Assembly (NCBI GenBank): GCA_000954095.1
Contig: JYNY01000222.1
Coordinates: 1-58,733 of the forward strand
DNA length: 58,733 nucleotides
Reading direction: 5' to 3'
Origin: Candidatus Omnitrophus magneticus
GTDB taxonomy: Bacteria; Omnitrophota; Gorgyraeia; Tantalellales; Tantalellaceae
Under the pieces are notes generated by a model. It saw only the letters and a list, made by a program, of their open reading frames with translations. It was not told the DNA's origin and ran no database searches. The position numbers and the translations under genes are program-made. The first letter of the stretch is position 1. Each line of letters starts with the position of its first letter. Shown here piece after piece: positions 25,926 through 36,200 of the stretch.

Positions 25926-28205
25926 ATGTTAAAACCTACAAATAAAAATACATCAAGAAATAATATACCGTGTATTCCTCTAGACGACTGTTTAGCAAAA
26001 ACTATATGTTTAGATGGAAAAAAACAAAAAGGTGTATCTGTAAAAACACATTCTCTTATAGCGGGGTATGTGGCGCGAGAACTTTTGAACCGATTACCTT
26101 TATGGCTTAGAAAAAATCTTTTCCCATCGGGAAGCGAATTAGTTGCCGCGGCTCATGATGTAGGGAAAGTCAGCCCGGCATTTCAAGAAAAACTTTATAG
26201 TGATATTGGCCATTCTCTCAACATTATTGACCCAGCTTTAGATGAAAAAATTGGATATCATTACACTGTAAGTCAAGCTACTGTATATTCTTTTCAAAAA
26301 TATATTCCTGAAATTTTAGGGAGGCATCATGGCATTAGCCCGAATAGTGTTGAATTACCTAATTCAGACGGTTATGGCGGCAAAGAATGGCAAAAACAAC
26401 GTATAGATTTATTAGAATTTTTGAAAAATGATTTTAAAACAGATTGGCCTAATATATCTTCTGAGTTACAGGCAGATGTTATTTCAGGGTTGACCACAGT
26501 GTCGGATTGGATTTCTTCCGGTTCTTTATTTGATGAAGTTAATGAAGAATCTTGGAAAAATTTTATTTGTAAAGCAGTGGATCAAGCGGGCTTTGTGGCA
26601 CCCATAGTTAGTAACGGACTTACATTTGATAAAATTTTTGAATTTTCTCCCAGAAATATACAAAAAAAATTTATGGAGTCTATAAAAAGACGGGGAATAT
26701 ACATATTAGAAGCTCCAATGGGTATAGGGAAAACAGAAGCCGCTCTTTATGCCGCTTATCAGATGTTGGAAAAAGGAAATGCTACTGGTATTTATTTCGC
26801 GCTTCCAACTCAATTAACTTCTGATAAAATTTATGAACGAATGAATTCGTTTTTGGAAAAAATATTAGATAAATCGGACAGTCATCGTCATTCTTTACTT
26901 TTGCATGGTTCTGCATGGCTTCGTGACACTGAACTTGGTGAAGAGGGCGCTCCGGGACACTCTTGTTTTAACAGTGCCAAACGAGGACTTTTAGCTCCTT
27001 TTGCTGTAGGAACGATTGATACAGGTCTGATGTCGGTGATGAATGTAAATCATGGTGTTGTCCGGACATGAGGGCTTGCCGGGAAAGTTGTCATTTTAGA
27101 TGAGGTGCATACTTATGATGATTATACCGGAACCATTCTTAGAGAACTTGTAAAAACCCTTCGTGATTTACAATGCACAGTTATTATTTTAAGCGCGACA
27201 CTTACAGACAAGCATAGGCATGCTATAATGGGAATACCTTTTAATGAGTCAAAATTATTACCCGCGCCATACCCGCTTATTTCCGTTTATTCCCAAGAAG
27301 AGGAAAGTGCGGTAGGGATAGAAATAACTGAAGAATCTCAAGTAAGTCTTTGTATATCGGCGAATGATGATACTGCTATTGATGAGGTTATTAAGCGTGC
27401 AGAGTCTGGAGAACAAATTATTTGGATTGAAAACACTATTGTTGACGCACAAGAGCGGTATTGTATTTTAGCCACGAAAGCAAAAGAAATAGGGATAGAT
27501 TGCGGATTATTACATTCACGATTTATAAAAATAGACCGTAAAAAAATTGAAGATAAATGGGTAAACCTTTTAGGTAAAAATAAAAAAAAAATTCGTCGAG
27601 AAACAGGGAGGATTTTAGTAGGAACTCAAATATTAGAGCAGTCATTAGATATTGATGCTGATTTTTTAGTGACTCGTTTATGTCCTATAGACATGCTTTT
27701 TCAGAGATTAGGACGATTGTGGCGGCACCGTGAAAATGATGATATACGGCCAAGAGATGCTCGTCATGAGGCTTGGATTTTAGCACCTAAATTAAAAGAT
27801 GCTATTGAAAATAAAAATAGTTTTGGCAAGTCAGCTAAAGTGTATAGTCCATATATTCTTTGCAGAACATTGGATGTTGTTCAAAATGTTTTATCTATAA
27901 ATTTGCCATCTGATATTCGTTCTTTGCTTGAAGAAACTTATAAAGAACGACATGAAGAAGGGAGTATGAGAATTTACAAACAAGAGATAGAAGAAGAACG
28001 AAAAAAATTGGCAGGGCTTGCTTTTAGAGGCATTTCACGTTTAGGTAAAACTTTGCCGGAAAGCAAGGCATACACACGTTATTCTGAAATAGAAACTAAG
28101 GTATATTTTTCTATATCAAAGGAGAAGGGGAAATGTTCCCCTTCTCCTTTGGATTCTTTTCCCCTTTTAATGAAACTGGCTCCAGCGGCCAGCCTCATTC
28201 CATGA
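25926..28205 (+). pseudogene. cas3: CRISPR-associated helicase-nuclease Cas3, interrupted
   Basis: Cas3 is the DNA-degrading helicase-nuclease of type I CRISPR systems. The N-terminal HD nuclease shows H42, then AAAHDVGK with H77-D78, and GRHHG. The helicase shows Walker A APMGIGKTEAAL (near residue 265), DEVH (from about residue 392), SAT and QRLGRLWRH. An in-frame TGA at 27069-27071 (codon 382) lies ten codons before DEVH. The frame then continues without shift (GLAGKVVILDEVH) to TGA 28203-28205. The C-terminus after TRYSEIET runs into a perfect palindrome (28117-28151) and looks degraded. TGA is a normal stop elsewhere here (for example lysA), so recoding is unlikely. No other cas gene or array is nearby. 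Confidence 0.88.
28117..28151. repeat. Perfect 16-bp palindrome in the cas3 3' region
   Basis: The stem caaaggagaaggggaa has a three-base loop. It falls where the cas3 C-terminal similarity ends and may mark an insertion or deletion junction. Confidence 0.75.
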
Positions 28206-28318
28206 TTTTTGATAAACTTTTTTCCAGAGAAAAAAGACCAAGCTTTCTACTGCGCCGCAATGAAGGCAGAAATGGTAAAAACAAATCCTTGCGTGTAGTT
28301 AACATAATATATATTCTC

Positions 28319-28356
28319 AGACGTTGTAGGTTTTTAAAATAAAACCTACAACGTCT
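28319..28356. repeat. Perfect 16-bp hairpin before the IS-free repeat
   Basis: agacgttgtaggtttt pairs exactly with aaaacctacaacgtct around a six-base loop. It lies eight bases before the inverted 357-bp repeat and could end cas3 transcripts, although it has no long T run. Confidence 0.65.
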
Positions 28357-28364
28357 ATCATTTT

Positions 28365-28721
28365 GTAATCACTAAGCGTATGGTAATTGCAAGATTGATT
28401 ATTAACGTTGTGATTTTCCATGAAGCAGGAATCTATATATGGTATAACCATTTCAAAAATATCATAAAATCCGTATGGATTCCCGCTTTCGAGGTTGTGT
28501 CATAACTACGATTTTTTATTTTTTAAAATCTTTTCACTCCCTTTTTACCAGTATAGATTCCTGCCTACGCAGGAATGACAGCGGGTTGACGCTATTTTTA
28601 CTAGTTTCACTCTACTTTTAAAATGCGATACTAGTTGTGACACCGCCTCTTTCGCGAGAATGACAGAATGAGGTTTTCTAAAGGATACAGAAAAGTTTAT
28701 TACTAACCGCTTAGTGATTAC
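28365..28721 (-). repeat. 357-bp dispersed repeat, copy B, uninterrupted and inverted
   Basis: Perfect 14-bp terminal inverted repeats (gtaatcactaagcg and cgcttagtgattac) bound the unit. Read on the - strand it matches copy A on both sides of the IS, with one TA (28632-28633) at the insertion point. It is therefore the natural empty site. No clear target duplication is visible around the 357-bp unit. Together with copy A it brackets the cas3 region in inverted orientation. Confidence 0.85.
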
Positions 28722-28751
28722 CTGTTTTTTTGTCCATAGCTAAAAAAGCCG

Positions 28752-28810
28752 TTTTTATGAAAGGCCTCCCTAAATTACGAATATGAAACATGGGCGGCCT
28801 TTCATAAAAA
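28752..28810 (-). terminator. Hairpin downstream of the glycosyltransferase 9 gene
   Basis: ttttatgaaaggcctccc pairs with gggcggcctttcataaaa with one mismatch around a loop of about 20 bases. It sits 35 bases after the stop at 28845 on the - strand. The T run is weak, so the role as terminator is probable rather than certain. Confidence 0.5.
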
Positions 28811-28844
28811 TAAAAAAATTACAAAATTTTTTATTTCGCATGAG

Positions 28845-29870
28845 TTACACGGACAACGCCTTACGTACCTCTATAAAAACTTCTTCTGGAGTTACACTCG
28901 TCATACATTCTACATTACGCGGGCATTTTACCTCATAGCAAGGCAGAACACATCCTAAATTATGTTGTATCACATAATTTTTACCAATACCACGCGGTCC
29001 TGTCAAATCAGCTAAAGTAGGCCCGAATAACGCTATAGTTTGAGTCCCTACGCTGGAAGCTAAATGCATCGGTCCTGAATCCGCGCTTATAACAAGCCTT
29101 GCTTTCTTAAAGATAGCGGCAAGAGTATTTAGCCCTGTGATACCAGCAATATTTAGAACATTTTTACGGTCAATTTGTTTTATTATAGATTCAGCTAAAA
29201 TTTTATCCTTACTAGCGCCGGTAATAACAATAAAAAAATCAGGATACGCGTCCAAAATACGCTGTCCTAAAAAAACAAAATTTTTACTAGGCCATCTTTT
29301 AGGTCCCCAGTTACCACCGGGATTTAAAACAATAAAATTTTTAAAACAAATATCAATACCCGCTATTTTTTTAAACAAAATTTTTTCAGCGGATTTTATA
29401 TTGTCCTCACTTATAAAATATTCATACCTATCGCTAGCAACCTTTATTCCATAAACTTTAGCTAATTCTAATAAAAACGAAATCCTATGCATACTAACGC
29501 GCGGCGGTTCCACTTTTAAAGTTATATCGTCCTTTTTACCTAAAAACCCAACACGTTCTTTAATACCAGCCGCTTTAGCCATAAATGCCTTTACGCGTGA
29601 CGGTTTAAGTAAAAAAGATGTATCAAATTTTTTCGCCTTAATTTTAAAAATAAAAAATAATTTTTCAAAAAAAGCAGTAATACCTCTTGAATCAGAAAGA
29701 AAAATTATTTCATTTATGTAAGGATTGTTAACCAATAATTCGCTATATCTCGGAACTACAGCGCAAGCTATATACGCGTCAGGATTCGCTTCTCTAATGG
29801 AACGAAGAAACGGAAAAGAAAATAATATATCCCCAAGCCAATTTAATTCAAAAATAAGAATCCTCTTCAT
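28845..29870 (-). CDS. Glycosyltransferase family 9 (heptosyltransferase-like)
   Basis: GT9 enzymes add heptose from ADP-heptose to the lipopolysaccharide core at the cytoplasmic face of the inner membrane. The 341-residue GT-B protein starts MKRILIFELNWLGDILFS, the usual acceptor-side motif with a conserved Asp. It contains LNPGGNWGPKRWP and the donor-site motif ISADSGPMHLASSVG with LFGPT. Similarity to WaaF-type heptosyltransferase II is likely, but the exact acceptor is unknown. The gene stands alone and points away from the kinase gene at 30299. It supports an LPS-bearing outer membrane. Confidence 0.88.
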   Translation of the reverse strand: MKRILIFELNWLGDILFSFPFLRSIREANPDAYIACAVVPRYSELLVNNPYINEIIFLSDSRGITAFFEKLFFIFKIKAKKFDTSFLLKPSRVKAFMAKAAGIKERVGFLGKKDDITLKVEPPRVSMHRISFLLELAKVYGIKVASDRYEYFISEDNIKSAEKILFKKIAGIDICFKNFIVLNPGGNWGPKRWPSKNFVFLGQRILDAYPDFFIVITGASKDKILAESIIKQIDRKNVLNIAGITGLNTLAAIFKKARLVISADSGPMHLASSVGTQTIALFGPTLADLTGPRGIGKNYVIQHNLGCVLPCYEVKCPRNVECMTSVTPEEVFIEVRKALSV

Positions 29871-30002
29871 AAAATAAATCTCCTAAACAATATATTCACG
29901 CCCCTAATCCCCAAAAATTACAGACTCAATCAGTTTATTATAATAACAACTAAACTATTTTCTACCAATTTATTTCTGCTTTGTAAAATTAAAGTATTAT
30001 TT

Positions 30003-30135
30003 TGGCGCTGGCGCAAAATGAAGTTTTTTGCTGCCCGCTTATCAACATTTGCGGCAAAAAACTATTTTTTAGCATAAACCGAAAAACATGCCCCAAAAAA
30101 TAAAAAAATATTTTTTTCATTTTGCGACAGCGCCA
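30003..30135. repeat. Foldback unit, 133 bp, GGCG family
   Basis: Outer arms tggcgctggcgcaaaatgaa and ttcattttgcgacagcgcca are inverted with one mismatch in 20. An inner stem pairs agttttttgctgcc with ggcaaaaaact, and an AT palindrome aaaaaataaaaaaatattttttt lies before the right arm. The same layout, with changed but still paired arms, recurs at 49520-49672. Confidence 0.7.
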
Positions 30136-30287
30136 TTTTTCGGTTTGCTGATTCGTTCTGTTAGAAATAAAATTTTTAGATTTTTATATTGAAAAAATTT
30201 AAATTTAAGTGTATAATATCTTTTAAAAATAATCGTTTGTATTTTAAAAAGTTATTATTTAGCCAATGTTTTAAAAAATAAAATTAT

Positions 30288-30294
30288 GGGGGGG
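30288..30294 (+). promoter_or_regulatory. G7 tract in ribosome binding region
   Basis: Seven G residues lie directly before cgta-ATG of the giant kinase gene, matching the arrangement before 2038. The tract probably serves as the Shine-Dalgarno region. A change in its length would alter spacing. Confidence 0.5.
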
Positions 30295-30298
30295 CGTA

Positions 30299-33200
30299 AT
30301 GATAAAAAAATTTATTACTGTTTTATTAAGTGTTTGCGTATTTATCACTCAAATAAATTTTACAGCTCACGCTCAAATAAAATCACGATTCTTAAATCAT
30401 TTAGCGCCGTCATCTATTTTTTCATCATTAGGTAATGAACAAATTAAAGACTTAGCTCTACTTGAATATTTATTTAATTCTTCTTTTTTTTCTAAAACAA
30501 TAAATCCTTTTACAGAATTATACGACATCGATAGTAGTGCTTTGGGCGTTGATTTTTCAAAAGAAAACTGTGACTTTAAACTATGTTTCAGTAAAGCAAA
30601 ATATTATGAAACAGTAAATGTCCGCCTTATCCCCTGCGAAATAATTTTAAACGGAAAAATATTTAACTACTGGTGCGCGGCAAAATCGCCTAGCGATGAA
30701 AAATCAAAAAATATTTTCCATTTTTTTCTTGAAGAAGAAATTTCAAAAAATGGATTTACTCAGGCGCTTGAAAATTTCGAAACAATTTCAAGGATTGAAA
30801 AATCAGAAATAGCACAAAAAGTATACAGCGAAAAAAACCATGACGAAATAATAAGAAACGCGATAACTGCGGGAAAATATATATCGATAAAAGATAATAC
30901 AACAAATAAAAATTATCCAGAATTAAAAAGTATAAATTACATTCCTCTAAATTTTATTTACGCGTTCCTTAATCTAACAGCGCCTGAATTGAATAATGAT
31001 TTCAAAAAACTCGTTGACGACGGCCAGCTTATGGTAATAACAAAACTAGCGCCTGAAAAAAACCTGACAGAACCCCACGCGGGCGGTATTGGTATTTATC
31101 TTCCGCCTAAGCCAGCGTTTCTAAACACCCAAACAATTATTCATGAAATCTTTGCTAAATCCGGTTTCACACATCAAGAAAACACTATAATGGAAAATAT
31201 TTTTCAAAAATTTATCCAAAATATTACCGAAAAAAAAGACCCAAATATTTCTCGCGAAATTTTAAACGGCCTAGACTTGTCAGATAAAGAAAAAATCACT
31301 TTAACTAAAACAAAAAACGCGCGCTTTATTGACATGACGACAATAATAAAAAACCGCGACTACACATCGCAAACAAAAATGATAGAAGAATCGGAAACTA
31401 ACGAATTACTGGAATACATAAAAGAATTAGGATATGCCCATTTTTTAAACGATATCCCTTTTCCCATAAATATTTTGACACCGTCCGGAAAAATCATAAT
31501 GACGAATAAAGTAACGGAAGAATTATTTTTAATACCCAAAGAAGCTTTACTAGAAAAAGAAATCTTCGATCTTTTGTCCCCTGACAGCCAAGAAACCGCG
31601 AAAAAAATACTTAAAGAAGAAATTAGACTGGGCATACCAGAGACATGGGAAGGAGAATACATCGCCCCAAAAAATAAAAAAGAAATTTTTTCTTTTTCAG
31701 ATACATTTATTAAAAATAAAGAAGGCCGTATAATAGGCATAATCTCTTGCGTATTTAATATAACAAAAGATAAAGAAATAAAAAAAGCGCTAACACTGTA
31801 TAAAACAAGCTTAGAAACTTTAATGGAATCTAACGCTAAAGAATTGATAGAGACTAATATTAAATTAAAAAGTGAAATAGAATACCGTAAAAAACTAGAA
31901 GAAAAACATGAAAAAATATCAAATTTAGTAACATTAGGGACAATCGCCGCTAGTGTCGCGCATGAAATCAATAACCCATTGTCAAGTATAAGCGGTTTTA
32001 TAAATAAACTTATGCGCGGAACAGAAAATGACAACCTTAAAACCCTTCTTCAACAGGTTGATGAACAGTTAGCGCGTATTGGAAAAATTGTAAAAGATTT
32101 ATTGAGTTTTTCACGCAAAGAAACCACTCTATTTTCGCCAATACATGTAAGAAGGATACTTTCTGAAGCAGTTAAAAATACTCAAATAGTTATAAAAAAA
32201 TATAATGTAAATACAATAGTAGATTATGGATACAATGATGCTAATTATAATTTAAAAGTTATAGCTAATGAAACCCGTCTAATTGAAGTTTTTATCAATC
32301 TAATTAATAACGCCTGCCTTGCTATGGAAGACAGCATCTCACGCGAACTAACAATAAAGATTGATATGGATCAAACTAGAAAATTGGCAATCATAAGTGT
32401 CGCTAACACCGGCGAAATAATTAAACCAGAAGTTAAAGAAAAACTTTTTCAACCGTTTTTTTCAACACGCGCGCCCGGGAAAGGCACCGGATTGGGCCTT
32501 GCTATATGCGAAAAAATCATAAAATCTCATGGCGGCACAATAACTGTAAATCCGGAACAAAATGAAAAAACAACTTTCGTGATAACACTCCCTTTCACAA
32601 ATGAAGAACCTCATGGAGATAAAAAAATTCAACGTCCGGTAGAAAAAAATTTAATTCCTGTACGCGATATCAAAACTATTCTTGCAGTGGACGACAAATC
32701 AAATATCCTACAAAACTGGCGAGATATTATGACAACACTTAATATAAAAATAATTACTGCCAACAACACGCAAGAAGCTCTAAAAATTTTACAAAACAAT
32801 AAGGGAATTGACGCTATCATAAGTGATATAGAAATGCCCGCGAAAGAAGATGGTTTTAAACTCGCGGTTTTAGCAAGAGATATGGAATTTCAAGGCCCAA
32901 TAGCTATATGTTCCGGGTATGGAGAAGATGATGAGAGACTCTCACCTCTTAAACAAAACAATATTATTAATCTTGGTATAACTAAATCAAATGAATTATT
33001 TATACCTGAAACATTAAATGTTACAAACGCTCTCAAAATATTATCAAGCATTAACTTAATAATGCCTTCAAAAGAAACAATAAATAAATATAAAGATGCT
33101 ATAGAAAACGGCCAAGAAAATATATTCACCCCGCATGGAATAAAAAACGAAAAAACAATCATTCAAAAAGAGTCTTACTCTATTTTAACTAGAGAAGCAA

Positions 33201-36200
33201 AACATACTTTGGGAAATTGCTCCACAAGTTTAGGCGGATGGGGTACAAGAATAAAAAAAACACTTCAACTATTAAACATAGATGAAATAATAGACAAAAC
33301 GAATAAACTTTTAGAAGAAATAGAAAATATAGTTTTTATTATAGAAAAAGACTTACCCAACTATACTGAACCCGCTAACTCTAAAGAGACCGCTTCTAGC
33401 TTACTCCTAGAAACTATAGCTAAACTTAAAGATTTAATGGGAAAAGCAGAGCAAGCTATTGATATTTTAGATAACCTGCTCATTCTTTTAAAACAAAACC
33501 AACTAAATAATGAATTAAATAAAATAGAAAGTCCTATAATAATCATTAAAGAAAGCATGCTTAATATAATTACCGAGGCAAAACTAATCATAAAAACACA
33601 AGAAGAAAAAATATATGATTTAAACGAAGAATATAAAACCGCGCAATTTAAAAACTCGCGTATAATGTTAGCCGGAAACTCAGAAATAATGGCACAACTT
33701 AAAGAACTTCTTATTTCAAAATTAGGCGTCCAATCTAAAAATATAAAAACAGTAAAAAATGGAAGAGAAATATTATACGAACTAAAAGACACAAAGTCAG
33801 CCGACAACATCCCTTACGCAATTTTTACAGATTTTCATATGGTAGGCATGGGGGGTATAGAATTTATGGCTCATCTTTTCTCTGATGAAAACATGCGAAA
33901 TTTTCAGGACATACCAATAATTGTGGCATTGGAACAAACTACTCCTCATCTGGAAAACATTGTAAAAAAATCAGGCGCCTCTAAAGTTCTATCCGGGAAT
34001 CTTCCAGAAAACACGTTACATATGGAACTTGCTAAAGTTTTACAACATGGAGAAGCCATAGCTGAAAAGATAAAACCAACGTTTAAAACCCTTAATACTA
34101 AAACAAAAAAAAATTATCCGGAAATATTACAAAAAATTTTTAATACCCTTAAAAAAACTAAAACAAAAATAACAAATGGCAATGAAAAATTTTATATCCA
34201 CCACCTGCCTAATTTGAAACAATTTCTTGATACTCTTCCTGTGGGTTTTCATATCTTAGACACAAAAGGAATAATTCTTCATATAAATACTAGGGAATCA
34301 CATATACTCGGCTATACCCCTCAAGAAATGATAGGAAAATCTATATTTGACTTTATTGGCCCAGAGCATCAAGACCACGCGCAGTCACACTTTTTACAAA
34401 AACTAGAAGGGAATGTTATGCCAACAAGCTATGGCGAACGTCTTTATGTCAAAAAAAATGGAAAACACATAAGAATAGTAACCCAAGATAATATAATAAA
34501 AGATATCGCGGGTATACCCTCTTTTATAATAACATCTTTCATGGATGTTACAAATGCAAGAAAACAAGAAGAAGAACTAATGCATTATCGAAAAGGGCTG
34601 GAAGATATCACTAATGAAAAAATTACCTCTTTAGGGGCGCAAAACGACTCATTGCTACAAGAAATCAACAATAGAAATGAATTGGAAAAACTCGATATAA
34701 ACATGCGTAAACTAGCGGCTATAGGCATGATTGCCGCGCAAGTGGCCCATGAAATTAATAACCCAATAACAATAATCGCGAGCTTTCTGGGAGAGATAAT
34801 AGAATTTCTCACGTCCAAAAATGAAACTATGGCCATAATGCTTGTTAAAGATACTTTGGATGAAATAAAACGTATATCTAATATTGTGAATGAACTTTTA
34901 GAAATAGCGAGAGAAGAAAGAGAACCTGAAACACCTGTACATCTCGCTGATATAATAACCGACGCTATAAAAAAATCAAAAAATAATATTACAGATTATG
35001 GGGTAATTGTAACAGATAATTTAGATAAAAATATTAAAATACTAGGTACAAAAGACCGTCTATTGCAGATTTTTATCAATATAATAACAAACGCGTGCCA
35101 TGCTATGGAAAACATGCCTGAGCGCGATTTGCATATAAATCTTTCCCCCGACTCTAGTGGAGAAAAAGCCGTTATCACAATAAAAGACACTGGTAAAGGC
35201 ATGACAGAAAAAATTAAATCTAAACTGTTTGAACTCTTATTTACCACAAAAGAAGCCGGCAAGGGTACGGGACTCGGCATGGCAATAGTGCAAAAAATAA
35301 TACACAAACATAACGGCACTATAAAGGTAGACTCAGAACCGGGAAAAGGCACAACCTTTACAATTGAATTTCCTATCACAAATAAAGAAATAGTAGCCCT
35401 AGAAACAACCAAAGATATACTTCTCGCGGATTTAAACACGGAAGAACTAAGAAAAATAAAAAAAATACTTATTATTGACGATGAAGAAAAAATAAGGGCG
35501 AACTGGGAAAAAGCCCTTAATAAATTAGGAATAACAACTATTTCAGCAGGGACATGCGCTGACGCGGTAACACTTTTCACTAAAGAATCTCCAGACGCGG
35601 TTATAAGCGACATCATGATAAACGATAAACATATAGGCGGTATAATTTTAGCAATATCCCTTCGCGCGATGAATTTCAAAGGCCCAATAGCTATTTGTAC
35701 CGGGTTTGGTAAAAATGATCCGCGTATTATAGAACTAAAAAATAAACATATTATAAATATAAACATATCAAAAATGCCTGAATTGTTCGAACCGGATTAC
35801 ACGCAAAGCATTTTCACCGCTTTAAAAAAAGTAAAAATTGAACCTATTGACGCAACTGTTCTAAATACATATATTACTAATTTAAATAATACTACTGGTA
35901 TTTTCAAAACAAATATTTCAGAAAAAACAGTATCCACTGAAAACCTTCATGAATTATTCATTCAAATCCGTACCGGAGCGGCAAACCTAAAAGAAAATCT
36001 GGATAAAACCAGCGCGGTTACAGAAATAGCTAGAAACATCACTAAAAAAATAATACAAAACATAGAAACAATACATCAAGATATGGAAAAAATAGATAAT
36101 TTTAAAAATGCCGTCAATATTAGAGAAACTTTAGATATATACAAAAAAATTAAATTTTATTTTGAAACAATAATTCAACAATTAGAACTTCAACAACCCC

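Larger units (their letters stand above)
29871..30298. other. Divergent promoter region with a foldback unit
   Basis: These 428 bases separate the divergent glycosyltransferase and kinase genes. No gene was found. The region contains the foldback unit at 30003-30135, a further aaaccgaaaaa/tttttcggttt inverted pair (about 30076-30150) and the G7 tract before the kinase start. Confidence 0.5.

Noticed and set aside
27069..27071. TGA in cas3 as a recoded sense codon (Trp, Gly or Sec)
   Set aside because: lysA, argD and other intact genes in the window end in TGA, and no selenocysteine-type structure was noticed after it; a nonsense mutation or read error is simpler.
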